A DNA stretch of 64,000 bases from Bacteroidota bacterium (GCA_018818165.1 JAHISP010000002.1:1-64000), one strand, 5' to 3'; positions 27,160 through 36,523 are shown, numbered from the stretch's first letter. The notes: generated by a model not told the origin, from the sequence alone. Numbers and translations: made by a program.

Positions 27160-27879
27160 CTAAACTATAGGTTCTGGTTTCTTTTTCCTTTTTTTCACTA
27201 TAATGTTATTGTCGTCAATTATTTGGGTAGTGGTACGCGTTAACTCGCCATATTTTGTTTCATCCACCTGTATCATAGCCCTTAAATAAACAACCAATTT
27301 TTCGTTAATTATTACTACAACTTCCTTTTTAATTGCACTAGCATTTTCCTTTGTTCCCTCTTCCGCTTTTTCCTCTTCGTAATTAACACTTGCAGCCTCA
27401 AACTCGGTTTGTGCCGCAGTAAGTTCCATAATAAGCTGATTTAAACCTGGAAGTGCCGCAATTGATGGTTGCAAACTTGTGTTTGAAAATTCAATAAGTA
27501 ACGATGCAACAAGCGAACTTTCTGTTGCATAGCTTTGGTTTATAAGTTCAAGACCAAAATGCTCAAATACTTTATCAACTTCTTGAGCGGCAGTTTTAAT
27601 TGCTAAATCTGGATGATGCATAAAACCTAAAATTATGTAATATACTGAGCGGATTTTTTCGTCACGTATCTCGTCCTTCTCCTCAAGATCACTTTCGGCT
27701 TTTATTCTGTTTATGGCACCGGTTAGTATTTCGTTTTTGGGTTTTAGCAAATTGAATATTCCCGTTAAATGCGTATCACTGCTCCAATCGGTTTTTTCGT
27801 ACTCAGCAATAATTCTGCCAGCTACTGCGTTTACTTCTGTTGTTCTACTAATTGATGTTAGGTTGTTTAGTGGATTCAT
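27160..27879 (-). CDS. DUF6261-like helical protein
   Basis: This soluble protein of 239 residues is almost entirely alpha-helical by sequence. It has a glutamate-rich coiled segment at about 160-190 and a highly basic tail (VKKRKKKPEPIV). The overall pattern (MNPLNNLTSISRTTEVNAVA, an AAQEVDKVFEHFGLEL middle) resembles the Bacteroidota DUF6261 family, whose role is unknown. I am not certain of the match. The gene stands alone. Its upstream region holds six 41-bp palindrome repeats 120-365 bases before the start, which may regulate it. Confidence 0.65.
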   Translation of the reverse strand: MNPLNNLTSISRTTEVNAVAGRIIAEYEKTDWSSDTHLTGIFNLLKPKNEILTGAINRIKAESDLEEKDEIRDEKIRSVYYIILGFMHHPDLAIKTAAQEVDKVFEHFGLELINQSYATESSLVASLLIEFSNTSLQPSIAALPGLNQLIMELTAAQTEFEAASVNYEEEKAEEGTKENASAIKKEVVVIINEKLVVYLRAMIQVDETKYGELTRTTTQIIDDNNIIVKKRKKKPEPIV

Positions 27880-27998
27880 AAAACCCTCCTGTTTAGTTTG
27901 TTAAATAATTGGTTAGTGTTACTATTATTAGTGAGACAATCTCACTATTTAAAAACATTACTTTTTTTGTTTATAGTTAAAAAGCTTAATTCACTTGC

Positions 27999-28244
27999 AA
28001 TGTACAAAGTATATTATGCCAAAAATCAATTTTTCATGTAACGTACAAAGTACATTAGCCCAAAAACCAATTTCCCTTGCAATGTACAAAGTACATTAGC
28101 TCAAAAACCAATTTCTTTTGCAATGTACAAAGTACATTAGCTCAAAAACCAATTTCTCTTGCAATGTACAAAGTACATTAGCCCAAAAACCAATTTCTCT
28201 TGCAATGTACAAAGTACATTAGCCAAAAAATCAATTTTGCTTGT
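27999..28244. repeat. Array of six 41-bp tandem repeats with palindromes
   Basis: Units start at 27999, 28040, 28081, 28122, 28163 and 28204, exactly 41 bases apart. Each begins with the 17-bp palindrome AATGTACAAAGTACATT, followed by a 24-base spacer like AGCCCAAAAACCAATTTCTC plus TTGC. The spacers are conserved too, so it is a tandem array and not a CRISPR. The first and last units are the most diverged. The period is not divisible by three, so it is non-coding. Four helical turns between centres would place all palindromes on one face of the DNA. Confidence 0.95.
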
Positions 28245-28647
28245 AATATTTATATTTATATGTTTTAGAAACTTGAATTTGCTACAATTGAGATGATAAG
28301 AGAGGTTCCAGAAATTTGACACATTTACTTTAGGATACGACCCGAATGGATAGTAATTGGTGGAATTAGAATAATATAATTTTTCAAAAATGCTCACGTG
28401 CCTCAACTAAACAGTTTTTGTTCTTAATAGTTATGTTAATCCGTTTATTCAAAGCTAATTATTATATTTTAAGTTTTCAACTAAAGATTGTAAATAATTA
28501 ATTTTTAAGAAATGTTGAAAATCTTAACTTGGGTAGCATTAAGATTCCCGCAATTTGTCAATAATAGCCATATTCCCTTACAAAATATTGCTTTTGGATT
28601 ACAAAATTGCGGGAATCTATTTGGGAATAATTTAATTTGAGGAAAGC
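28245..28647. other. Gene-free stretch with one 15-bp inverted repeat
   Basis: This is AT-rich DNA. AGATTCCCGCAATTT (28542-28556) and AAATTGCGGGAATCT (28604-28618) are perfect inverted repeats 47 bases apart, and TTGGG/TTTGGG flanks extend the similarity. There is no supported gene. A minus-strand open frame running from 28406 into the repeat array has no coding features. Confidence 0.6.
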
Positions 28648-28790
28648 AAACCTCCAAGGTTTGCACATCTTATTGTTGTTTTTCAAACATTTAATTCCAT
28701 TCTCAAAACTATTTTACAATGCTTAAAACCTTGGAGGTTTTTGCACTATAAAGACTCAAACCTTCGAGGTTTTGGAAACCTCGAAGGTTT
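28648..28790. repeat. REP-like paired-palindrome element, copy 1
   Basis: The outer stem is AAACCTCCAAGGTTT (28648-28662) with AAACCTTGGAGGTTT (28726-28740), enclosing about 63 bases (CATCTTATTGTTGTTTTTCA and onward). The inner hairpin AAACCTTCGAGGTTT (28758-28772) with AAACCTCGAAGGTTT (28776-28790) has a three-base loop. The spacer between stems is TTGCACTATAAAGACTC. The same layout recurs at 28943 and 33544. Confidence 0.9.
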
Positions 28791-28792
28791 TT

Positions 28793-28930
28793 TAGGATGC
28801 TTCTATTATTTTTATTTCTTCGGGAGTTAGGTTGTATAGTTCGTAAACTAGTTTATCTATCTCTTGCTCCATCGCGCTTGTGTCTGCGTTTGGATTATCT
28901 TTTTTAGCGGTTATGATTTGATTGAACTTG
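28793..28930 (-). pseudogene. Vestigial duplicate of the type IIG gene tail
   Basis: On the minus strand this encodes QIITAKKDNPNADTSAMEQE and ends in ELYNLTPEEIKIIEAS before a TAA. It matches the last 42 residues of the intact gene that stops at 29087. Of about 130 bases, about 14 differ, and most changes are silent or conservative. It is placed exactly 295 bases from the true tail. It is a remnant and has no start or upstream frame. Confidence 0.88.
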
Positions 28931-28942
28931 ATTCAATGCTGT

Positions 28943-29085
28943 AAACCTCCAAGGTTTGCATATCTTATTGTTGTTTTTCAAACATTTAATTCCATTCTCA
29001 AAACTATTTTACAACACTCAAAACCTTGGAGGTTTTTGCACTGTAAAGACTCAAACCTTTGAGGTTTTGGAAACCTCGAAGGTTT
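28943..29085. repeat. REP-like paired-palindrome element, copy 2
   Basis: It has the same structure as the copy 295 bases upstream: outer stem 28943-28957 with 29021-29035, inner hairpin 29053-29067 with 29071-29085 (one mismatch, CTTTG for CTTCG). It ends one base before the stop codon of the type IIG gene, so it is also likely its transcription terminator. Confidence 0.9.
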
Positions 29086-29086
29086 T

Positions 29087-32000
29087 TTAGGATGCTTCTA
29101 TTATTTTTATTTCTTCGGGGGTTAGGTTGTAAAGTTCGTAAACTAATTTATCTATTTCATGTTCCAGTGCGGTTGTATCTGCGTTTGGATTGGCTTTTTT
29201 GGCGGTTAGGATTTGATCGACAAGATTTTCAATTACAGTTTTGTCTTTAATCATTACCCTTACAATTGGTAATTTCGAAATATAGACTGTTTTGAGCCTT
29301 AACCTTCCTCGTTTTTTCTCTGACCCTATTACTGGACATTTTTTGCTCAAATAAAACCATATTAATTTACTATTTAATACTCCTAATAAAAATTTATCTT
29401 CTAAGGGTATTACAAACAATGTTGCATTTGGATAATAATTTTCATAATCAAGCGTGAACCTTGGCTCTAAAGCAATATCAGGATAAAGAATTTTAGGTTT
29501 CTCAAATATATCATAATAAGAGCATGATCTTAATTCATACCATTTTTTCCCCTTATCAGATCTATTGACTAGATTTTCTTTAAATCTAATCAAGTGGTTA
29601 TATATTTCTGGGAATTGTTCAATTTCAATCCCAATTTTAGCTGTAATTAAATACTTGCCAGCAAAATTACTGGAATATTTCCTAACATCATTTCCATTTA
29701 AAAAAGGTTTAATAACTTCCTTTGATTTGGGATATAGTTGCACAAAATAATCTCGTTCTGATTGGTTAATTATAAATGCTTCATTAAATCCGGTTTTTAT
29801 TCCAAATTTTATTTGTCCTTTTGTATACTCGTCTAACGAAATACTATTTTTATACATCTTTTGGAAAATTAAATTTTGATTATCGTTTAATAAATTCCAA
29901 TTAGAAGAATCCGAATTAAATTGCTTAAATGATTGCCTATTTTCAATGACCTCAATATTTAGGCTTTCAAAATTTAGATTATCTATTTCCGAATATAATA
30001 TTGGCAAAACGTTAATATTATCGTCAATTGAATTTGAGAACATAAAAATCATTGGGAATGTAGAGGCATCTTCAAAGACAGGTAACTCACCAAAATCAAT
30101 TATATTATGGATATAAAGTTTACTCAGAAATAACCGAAGCTCAACACCATAATTTGAACGTATAAATTTGTTTGAAGTTATGAAAGATATTTTAGCAAAC
30201 TCTTTAGAAATTTGTACTGCCCTTTCATAGAAATAAGTATAAATATCACCCGTGCCATTAAATACTAAATATGAATTTTTAAAATAGTTCTTCATATTTG
30301 TAATTTCATCACCCCTGATATAAGGCGGATTTCCAATAACAACATCAAAGCCAATAAATTCCCCTTCATCATCTAGTACTTCGGGGAATTCAAAACGCCA
30401 TTCAAAAGCATCTTTAAAAAGCTTTGCGTACTCATTTTCTTTTTGCTTTATGCTTACACTAAGTTTTTCAATTTCGTGTTCAAGTTTTAGCTGTTTTTCT
30501 TTAGTTTTTTCATTATCCGCCCCAAATAACTCACTATTTAAATTGTGCAAATCACTTGCCAATTTTGTTAGCTTCTCCTTTTCTTTCCTTAAAGGGTCAG
30601 AAGCAAAACCAATAAATTTATTTCTAATCTTATCAATAGAATCTTTCAACTCCTTACGAGCAATTCTATCGTTAACATTTTTATATGCTGTTACATACTG
30701 CTTATAATCTTCTAATGTTCTTTTATCACCTCTAGTAAATTTAGTTTCAGTAACATCAAACCTACTAACAAGCGAATTACCCTGCTTAATGTTTATATCA
30801 ATATTAGGCAGTGTTTGCAACTCTTTGTATCCGTTTGAATCAGAATAGTAAGCGTTTTTTAATAACTCAATCCACAAACGCAGGCGACATATATTAACGG
30901 AGTTAGGGTTTATATCAACTCCAAAAAGAGAGTTTTCAATAATGGTTTGTTTTTCGTGAAAAATTGTTTCCTGAAGTTTTTGCAAATGTGGTATCACATT
31001 ATTTTTATTATTAAGGTGATATTCAAAAAATTCTTCCGTCTCAGAATCGGTAATAATTAGTTCGTCATTTTCTATAGTAATATTATAATTCTGTAAACGG
31101 CTACCGTCACAATAAGTAAGCACACCAAGTTCCGATTTAACAACAATAATTTCGTTAAGAGCAGAAACAAGAAAATGACCTGAGCCAACTGCGGGGTCGC
31201 AAATTTTAAGACTGTTAATAATTGAATTTGCTTTTTCTCGCCCATCTTTTGAAATATCAATTTCAGTTTTTAGTTCTTCAAAATCTTTATAATTAACATT
31301 AAGTGTATCATTAAATTTTTGCACAACTGCACGTCGTATTGTTTCGCGTGCCATATACATTGTAATAAAACCCGGTGTAAAGAAGGAGCCTTCCTTGTAA
31401 CCATTTATCTTTTCAAAAATAAGTCCAAGTACAGAAGCAGAGATAAGCGTTTTCCCTTCTTCCTGGATATCGTTTCCTGTACTTTCTGTAGCAAAATCGT
31501 AAGCATCAAGAAATTGTAAAAGATAAGTTAATGAAGAAAGTGTTCCACTTCTTTTTTTGTTTAGGTTATCCTTTAATTTTGTTTGCGCTAAAATGGATAA
31601 GCCCGCATGGTCTTGTAATTGCGAGATTCTAATAGAATCACGTTCAAGTTTACTTATTTCAAAAAGCGAACTATTTAGATAAGGAACAAATTGATATTTA
31701 CTTTTAATTTCTTCATCCCGTTCATCAATACTTAATGCAAGTACTTTATGGAATAATTCGTAAAGGTGGTCATATTCTGTTAGCTTAGTGGCATCAAGGA
31801 ATTTATAATCTTTGTTTCCTTTGTGATATGTTAGTAACTGTCCTTCAAGAAGTTTTAAGAAAAGTATTCTGTTAATCCAAGTAATATTTAGTTCGAGGGC
31901 AAGGCTATAAATTTGTTCTTCTGTTGTTTCGCCAAAATTTTCTCTATTACTTATGTATGAAAGTGAATCTTCTGTTTTAAGAATGTTAATTGTATTTTCA

Positions 32001-32833
32001 AGTAGTGAACCTGATTCACGTTTGCTTTCTTCTTTACGGCTAATTACTTTTTTACTTCCATCCTTTGTTTCTTCAAGACCTATAATATGTAATAGTTCGT
32101 TATAAAATTGTTTATCCAACGAGTTACTATCATTTGCGAAAGATTCTTTAAGTAGATGTGCTCTGCTGAAAACCTTAAATAGTGGTATTAATTTTTTATC
32201 ATCATCTAATTTATTTTGATAATCATAAAGATCGAAGAAAGTGAATGAAATATCATCTTGCAGATTATCAAGAAATGGTTTAGCAATTTCATTGTAAAAA
32301 TGGTTTGTGTTACTACTTACCTTTTGGTTTGTCTTCCAGCTTTCGTAATTAGCTTTAAGTTGTGTGTTTTTATAAAATAGTTTTTCAAACAATTGAGCAT
32401 CAAAAATAAACCACTGAAAATTGTTAGTGATAATAATGTTTTTTATTTCATCATTTTTCCCTTCAATCCTTTCTCTAAGGTAATAAAGGACTGCCTCATG
32501 CATAGCTTTTTTGTTTATATCATCTTTACGTACCATCTCAAAATTGTTTGATGGCTTTTTGGTTTCAATTATAATTCCAACTTTTTTCGTTTTCCCAAGA
32601 TAAACCGCTAGATCAGTCTTCCCTTTTGTGTTAACATTAAATTCAGAATAAAAAGTGTTTAGTAGAAAATCGCGAACAAGATTTTTATTGTATTCTTCAC
32701 TTTCCTTTTCATTAATGCTATGGAGTAGAGTTATTAATTGTAGTTTGAAATTATCAAATTCCGCTCTAAGAGGTTTTTGCTTTCTATAAAGTTTATTTAA
32801 CGCTTTTTGGGGTTCAAGAATGTTTAGTGCCAT
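29087..32833 (-). CDS. Type IIG restriction-modification enzyme (nuclease-methyltransferase fusion)
   Basis: This single-chain protein of 1248 residues combines restriction and modification. The N-terminal PD-(D/E)XK-like nuclease has TDLAVYLG with D74, then E90-T-K92 in IIIETKKPS. A helical connector follows. The adenine methyltransferase has motif I DPAVGSGHFLVSA (D546 onward) and catalytic NPPY at 835-838. A charged coiled coil (about 715-800) separates the two. The C-terminal 250 residues form the target-recognition domain. Eco57I/MmeI-like enzymes cut away from their site and methylate it. No separate specificity subunit or BREX genes are near. The tail has been duplicated downstream with a palindromic element. 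Confidence 0.88.
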   Translation of the reverse strand: MALNILEPQKALNKLYRKQKPLRAEFDNFKLQLITLLHSINEKESEEYNKNLVRDFLLNTFYSEFNVNTKGKTDLAVYLGKTKKVGIIIETKKPSNNFEMVRKDDINKKAMHEAVLYYLRERIEGKNDEIKNIIITNNFQWFIFDAQLFEKLFYKNTQLKANYESWKTNQKVSSNTNHFYNEIAKPFLDNLQDDISFTFFDLYDYQNKLDDDKKLIPLFKVFSRAHLLKESFANDSNSLDKQFYNELLHIIGLEETKDGSKKVISRKEESKRESGSLLENTINILKTEDSLSYISNRENFGETTEEQIYSLALELNITWINRILFLKLLEGQLLTYHKGNKDYKFLDATKLTEYDHLYELFHKVLALSIDERDEEIKSKYQFVPYLNSSLFEISKLERDSIRISQLQDHAGLSILAQTKLKDNLNKKRSGTLSSLTYLLQFLDAYDFATESTGNDIQEEGKTLISASVLGLIFEKINGYKEGSFFTPGFITMYMARETIRRAVVQKFNDTLNVNYKDFEELKTEIDISKDGREKANSIINSLKICDPAVGSGHFLVSALNEIIVVKSELGVLTYCDGSRLQNYNITIENDELIITDSETEEFFEYHLNNKNNVIPHLQKLQETIFHEKQTIIENSLFGVDINPNSVNICRLRLWIELLKNAYYSDSNGYKELQTLPNIDINIKQGNSLVSRFDVTETKFTRGDKRTLEDYKQYVTAYKNVNDRIARKELKDSIDKIRNKFIGFASDPLRKEKEKLTKLASDLHNLNSELFGADNEKTKEKQLKLEHEIEKLSVSIKQKENEYAKLFKDAFEWRFEFPEVLDDEGEFIGFDVVIGNPPYIRGDEITNMKNYFKNSYLVFNGTGDIYTYFYERAVQISKEFAKISFITSNKFIRSNYGVELRLFLSKLYIHNIIDFGELPVFEDASTFPMIFMFSNSIDDNINVLPILYSEIDNLNFESLNIEVIENRQSFKQFNSDSSNWNLLNDNQNLIFQKMYKNSISLDEYTKGQIKFGIKTGFNEAFIINQSERDYFVQLYPKSKEVIKPFLNGNDVRKYSSNFAGKYLITAKIGIEIEQFPEIYNHLIRFKENLVNRSDKGKKWYELRSCSYYDIFEKPKILYPDIALEPRFTLDYENYYPNATLFVIPLEDKFLLGVLNSKLIWFYLSKKCPVIGSEKKRGRLRLKTVYISKLPIVRVMIKDKTVIENLVDQILTAKKANPNADTTALEHEIDKLVYELYNLTPEEIKIIEAS

Positions 32834-32929
32834 TTTCCTATTTTAACTATTTTATAAAGTATTGCTAAAATAGCAAAATTTAATTTAATGGTGAACTAAA
32901 TATATTAAAAGTAATCTACATGAAGATTC

Positions 32930-32962
32930 AAACCTTCGAGGTTTTGGAAACCTCGAAGGTTT
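32930..32962. repeat. REP-like palindrome at the RAYT 3-prime end
   Basis: AAACCTTCGAGGTTT (32930-32944) pairs perfectly with AAACCTCGAAGGTTT (32948-32962), loop TGG, with a T run after it. It lies three bases from the RAYT stop codon. The left flank TGAAGATTC is repeated at the other end of the gene (33624-33632). Confidence 0.92.
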
Positions 32963-32965
32963 TTT

Positions 32966-33520
32966 TCAAAATTCATAATCAACATTAATCTTACTATCTG
33001 TTAAGAACTTAATCATTTGCTCTTCAGATTGAAAGAAAGAGTTTACTTCTTTAAGATTAGTTAAAGTTCCTCTACGCATATTTAGCAAATCCTTTGCGTT
33101 AGAGAATTCCCAATCTGAAATGGTTTGTACCAGTTTTGCCTTAACTGGATTTTCAAGAATATATTTTATTATCCATATAAAATAATGTTCATCTGTAATT
33201 GGTTTGCTTTTAGTTTTACTTTGAAACAAAGTACCACTTCTGTTAAACTTTTTGTTAATCGATTTTACATAAGAGTTTAATAGTGCAGAAATAAATTCGG
33301 AAATTAATAAATCTGTAGTTTCCTGTTTTACAAAAAGATGAAAATGGTTTGGCATTAAACAATATGATAAAACTTCTATTTGATACTTTTCTTTATAATA
33401 TTTGAGTCTTTTTAGAAAATAGAGATAACTTTCTTTGTCAAAAAATATATTACTTTTATTAGCGCCTCGATTATATAGATGGTGATAGGTATTTTGGAAG
33501 TATTCCCTTGGCTTATCCAT
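32966..33520 (-). CDS. RAYT (REP-associated tyrosine transposase)
   Basis: This protein of 184 residues belongs to the IS200/TnpA_REP group. The HUH motif is H59-F-H61 in MPNHFHLF, preceded by YHHLYNRGA, the family's N-terminal signature. A later helix ending in ENPVKAKLV holds candidate nucleophile tyrosines (Y113, Y121). GTLFQSK follows the family pattern. RAYTs nick and join single-stranded DNA at REP palindromes. GGGAG precedes the ATG. The gene is flanked in direct orientation by related palindromes (32930-32962 and 33633-33666), and others cluster within 7 kb, consistent with its being the source of these elements. There is no second ORF, so it is not an IS605 composite. Confidence 0.9.
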   Translation of the reverse strand: MDKPREYFQNTYHHLYNRGANKSNIFFDKESYLYFLKRLKYYKEKYQIEVLSYCLMPNHFHLFVKQETTDLLISEFISALLNSYVKSINKKFNRSGTLFQSKTKSKPITDEHYFIWIIKYILENPVKAKLVQTISDWEFSNAKDLLNMRRGTLTNLKEVNSFFQSEEQMIKFLTDSKINVDYEF

Positions 33521-33543
33521 TTTTCTCCCTTATTGTTATTACC

Positions 33544-33666
33544 AAACCTCCAAGGTTTGTAAATCTTATTGTTGTTCTTCAAACATTTAATCCCATTCTC
33601 AAAACCTTGGAGGTTTTTGCATGTGAAGATTCAAACCTCCGAGGTTTCTGAAAACCTCGGAGGTTT
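33544..33666. repeat. REP-like paired-palindrome element upstream of RAYT
   Basis: The outer stem AAACCTCCAAGGTTT (33544-33558) with AAACCTTGGAGGTTT (33602-33616) has a shorter enclosed spacer than the 28.6 kb copies. The inner hairpin AAACCTCCGAGGTTT (33633-33647) pairs with AAACCTCGGAGGTTT (33652-33666). The stem sequence has changed on both arms compared with other copies (TCC/GGA for TTC/GAA), so pairing is kept while sequence drifts. It also ends the M16 transcript. Confidence 0.9.
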
Positions 33667-33745
33667 TTTAGAATTAAGTTTTATGAAATCTTGTATGTTT
33701 AATTATTTCAATAAAGCATATCAAATTGATGGCAATATTTAATTA

Positions 33746-36523
33746 CTACTTCTTAATTGATTCCACTGGTTTAGGAACTTCCAATTCATCATTAATAATA
33801 TTTCCATCTACATCAATTTCGTGAACTTCAATTCCAGAAGCTTTTAGTTTATCTTCATATTGAGTTTTATCACCAACAATCATCCAAACCATGTTTTCTG
33901 GTTTAAGTGTTTCATTTGCGGCAGATTGAACATTGTTTAAATCAAGATTTCTAACTTTATCAGCATAGGTATCAAAATAATCAATTGGCAATCCAAATCT
34001 TATCATTTCAGATAAAGATCCACCAACTGCTCCGTTAGTTTCCCAAATGCCAGGCAAAGCTAAAGTTTTGCTCAATTTTATTTTATCAAGTTCATCTTTA
34101 GTTGCTGGTTTAGTAGTTAAATATTCATCCAATTCTTTTTTCACTTCGTCGTAGGATTCTTTTGTTTTATCAACTTGAACCATTGCAAACACTATAAAAG
34201 GACGTTGTCCTTTTGCATCAATTATAACACTTTGTGCGCCATATGACCAATGTTTATCCTCGCGTAAGTTCATATTTATCCTTGATGTAAATGAACCACC
34301 AATTATATCGTTCATTGTTTCAATTTCAAGATTATTCTCAACTCCACGTTCTGGCATTACATGTCCTGATAAAATAACAGACTGCGGTGAACTCGGTTTA
34401 TTAATAATGTAAGCAACTGGTTTATCACCTAATGCAACTTTACTAATATTTTTCTTTGGGAAATCGCCACTTTTCCAATCCTCAAAAAGGGATTCAAGTT
34501 TTGGTTTAAGTTCATTCAAAGAAATATCACCTGTTACAACTAAAGTTGAGTTATTTGGTTTAAACCAAGTTGAATGGAAATCCTTTAATGCTTTTTGGTC
34601 TATTTTAACAACTGTTTCCTCGTAACCAGATCCAGTAAATGGCAAGCCATAAGCATGATCTTTTCCATACATATATTTTGGAAATACTCTTAATGCCATT
34701 TGAATTGGAGTTGATTTTTCTCTTTGAATTTGAGCTAACTTTTGTTTTTTCATCCTATCCAAATCAGCTTCGGGGAATGAAGGATTAAGTATTACATCAG
34801 CATAAAGTTCAAGTGACTTATCAAGATTTGATTTAATTGCGGATAATGTTACACTCGAAATATCAAGATTTGAACCAGCACCAATATCTGCGCCTAACAA
34901 ATCAAGTTTATCACTTATTTGAAGTGCATTTAATTTAGTTGTGCCTTCATCAAGCATTGACATTGCAAGTGATGCTGTTCCAGGTAATCCAAATTGATCT
35001 GACGCATATCCAGCGTCAATCATAAGATTAAAATTTACTACTGGTACAGATTTTCGTTCAACAAGCATCACTTTTAATCCGTTGGATAAAGTAGTTTGTT
35101 GAATTTCTGGAAATTTAACTTCAGGCGCAGTTCCAGATTCTGGAAGTTTAGACCTGTCTGCTCCAACAATAGCTTCTTTATAGTCAGGATAAGGATGAAT
35201 TTCCAAAATGTAAACACCATCCGATAACCATTTTTGCGAAGCGTCTTTAATATCTTTAATTGTAGTGTTTTCAATGTAACCAAGATATTTTTTGTAATGG
35301 TCAGGACCATCACCATAAACTGTGGATTGTGCTAAAATATCAGACTTACCACCAAATCCACCAATTCTTTCAATTCCTCTAATAAAGCCAGCAATATGTC
35401 TTGCACGCACTCTATCCAATTCTTCCTGAGTTGGACCATCTTTTAAGAATTTATTAAACTCTTCATCCAAAATTCTTTCAACTTCGGCTAAATCTCCACC
35501 AGGTTTTGCAGTTGCTTCAATAACAAACTGACTTCCAATCTCAGCACCGCCAAAATAAGCTTTTACGCTTGTAGCAATTTGTTCATCATAAACCAATCTT
35601 TTATAAAAACGAGAAGATTTACCCATTGATAAAACGTCGCTTGCTAAATCAAGATAAGCTAATTCTTTATTTCCCCATTCAGGAACGTTCCAAATTTTAT
35701 ATATTCTTGCTTGTGGAACTCTATCTTCAGCAACTTGTCTTTTACTTCCAACCATTTTTGCAATCCATGTTTCGTGTTTTGCAATTGGAGGTCCAGCAGG
35801 AATATCACCGAAATATTTTTCCACTCGCTTTTTAACATCTTCTGTATTAACATCGCCGGCAATAACTAATACAGCATTTGCAGCGCCATAATAAGTTTTA
35901 AACCATTCATGAACATCCTCAAGTGAAGCAGCGGTTAAATCATCCATTGAACCAATTACAGTCCAAGAATAAGGATGTCCTTTTGGATATGTTCCAGTTT
36001 GAATTAATTCATCTGTAATTGCATAAGGCTGATTGTCACCTTGTCGCTTTTCATTTTGAACAACTCCGCGTTGTTCATCCAATTTTTCTTGAGTAACAGC
36101 ACCTAAAAGATGTCCCATTCTATCGGATTCCATCCAAAGTGCAATATCAAAAGCGTTTATAGGAACATTTTCAAAATAATTAGTTCTGTCTTGATTAGTG
36201 GTACCATTTAAATCAGTTGAACCAATTCTTTCCATAACTTGGAAATAATCATCGTCATTATTTTCACTTCCATTAAACATTAAATGTTCAAATAAATGCG
36301 CAAAACCAGTTTTCCCAAATTTTTCATTCTTGGAACCAACATGATACCAAACGTTAACAGCAACTATCGGTGCTTTATGATCTTCGTGAACGATTAACGT
36401 TAATCCGTTATCGAGAGTAAATTTTGTGTAGGGAATGTCAAGATTTTTAACATTTTGTGCGGTTGTAAAGCTGGTTACCAAAAATAAAGCTATAATTATT
36501 TTTGATAAATTCTTTTTAATCAT
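33746..36523 (-). CDS. Secreted M16 zinc protease (two-domain)
   Basis: This protein of 925 residues has a signal peptide (about 1-22). The first M16 unit carries the inverted zinc motif HLFEH (H76, E79, H80), with the remote glutamate in QRGVVQNEK (about 158). Repeats of the M16 fold continue; the second half (from about 480, TLSNGLKVMLVERKSVPVV) lacks HxxEH, as is usual for the inactive lid half. It belongs to the pitrilysin/insulinase-like family that degrades peptides in the periplasm. The gene stands alone. Confidence 0.9.
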   Translation of the reverse strand: MIKKNLSKIIIALFLVTSFTTAQNVKNLDIPYTKFTLDNGLTLIVHEDHKAPIVAVNVWYHVGSKNEKFGKTGFAHLFEHLMFNGSENNDDDYFQVMERIGSTDLNGTTNQDRTNYFENVPINAFDIALWMESDRMGHLLGAVTQEKLDEQRGVVQNEKRQGDNQPYAITDELIQTGTYPKGHPYSWTVIGSMDDLTAASLEDVHEWFKTYYGAANAVLVIAGDVNTEDVKKRVEKYFGDIPAGPPIAKHETWIAKMVGSKRQVAEDRVPQARIYKIWNVPEWGNKELAYLDLASDVLSMGKSSRFYKRLVYDEQIATSVKAYFGGAEIGSQFVIEATAKPGGDLAEVERILDEEFNKFLKDGPTQEELDRVRARHIAGFIRGIERIGGFGGKSDILAQSTVYGDGPDHYKKYLGYIENTTIKDIKDASQKWLSDGVYILEIHPYPDYKEAIVGADRSKLPESGTAPEVKFPEIQQTTLSNGLKVMLVERKSVPVVNFNLMIDAGYASDQFGLPGTASLAMSMLDEGTTKLNALQISDKLDLLGADIGAGSNLDISSVTLSAIKSNLDKSLELYADVILNPSFPEADLDRMKKQKLAQIQREKSTPIQMALRVFPKYMYGKDHAYGLPFTGSGYEETVVKIDQKALKDFHSTWFKPNNSTLVVTGDISLNELKPKLESLFEDWKSGDFPKKNISKVALGDKPVAYIINKPSSPQSVILSGHVMPERGVENNLEIETMNDIIGGSFTSRINMNLREDKHWSYGAQSVIIDAKGQRPFIVFAMVQVDKTKESYDEVKKELDEYLTTKPATKDELDKIKLSKTLALPGIWETNGAVGGSLSEMIRFGLPIDYFDTYADKVRNLDLNNVQSAANETLKPENMVWMIVGDKTQYEDKLKASGIEVHEIDVDGNIINDELEVPKPVESIKK

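Noticed and set aside
27999-28244. CRISPR array
   Set aside because: Direct repeats at even spacing with palindromes suggested it, but the spacers are nearly identical to one another, so it is a plain tandem array; no cas genes are present.
28137-28406. 89-codon open frame on the minus strand running into the 41-bp array
   Set aside because: The array period is not a multiple of three, so the frame meets each unit differently; no start context or family features.
29087-32833. BREX PglX methyltransferase
   Set aside because: The methyltransferase pattern is similar, but there is an N-terminal nuclease and none of the other BREX genes nearby, so type IIG is favoured.
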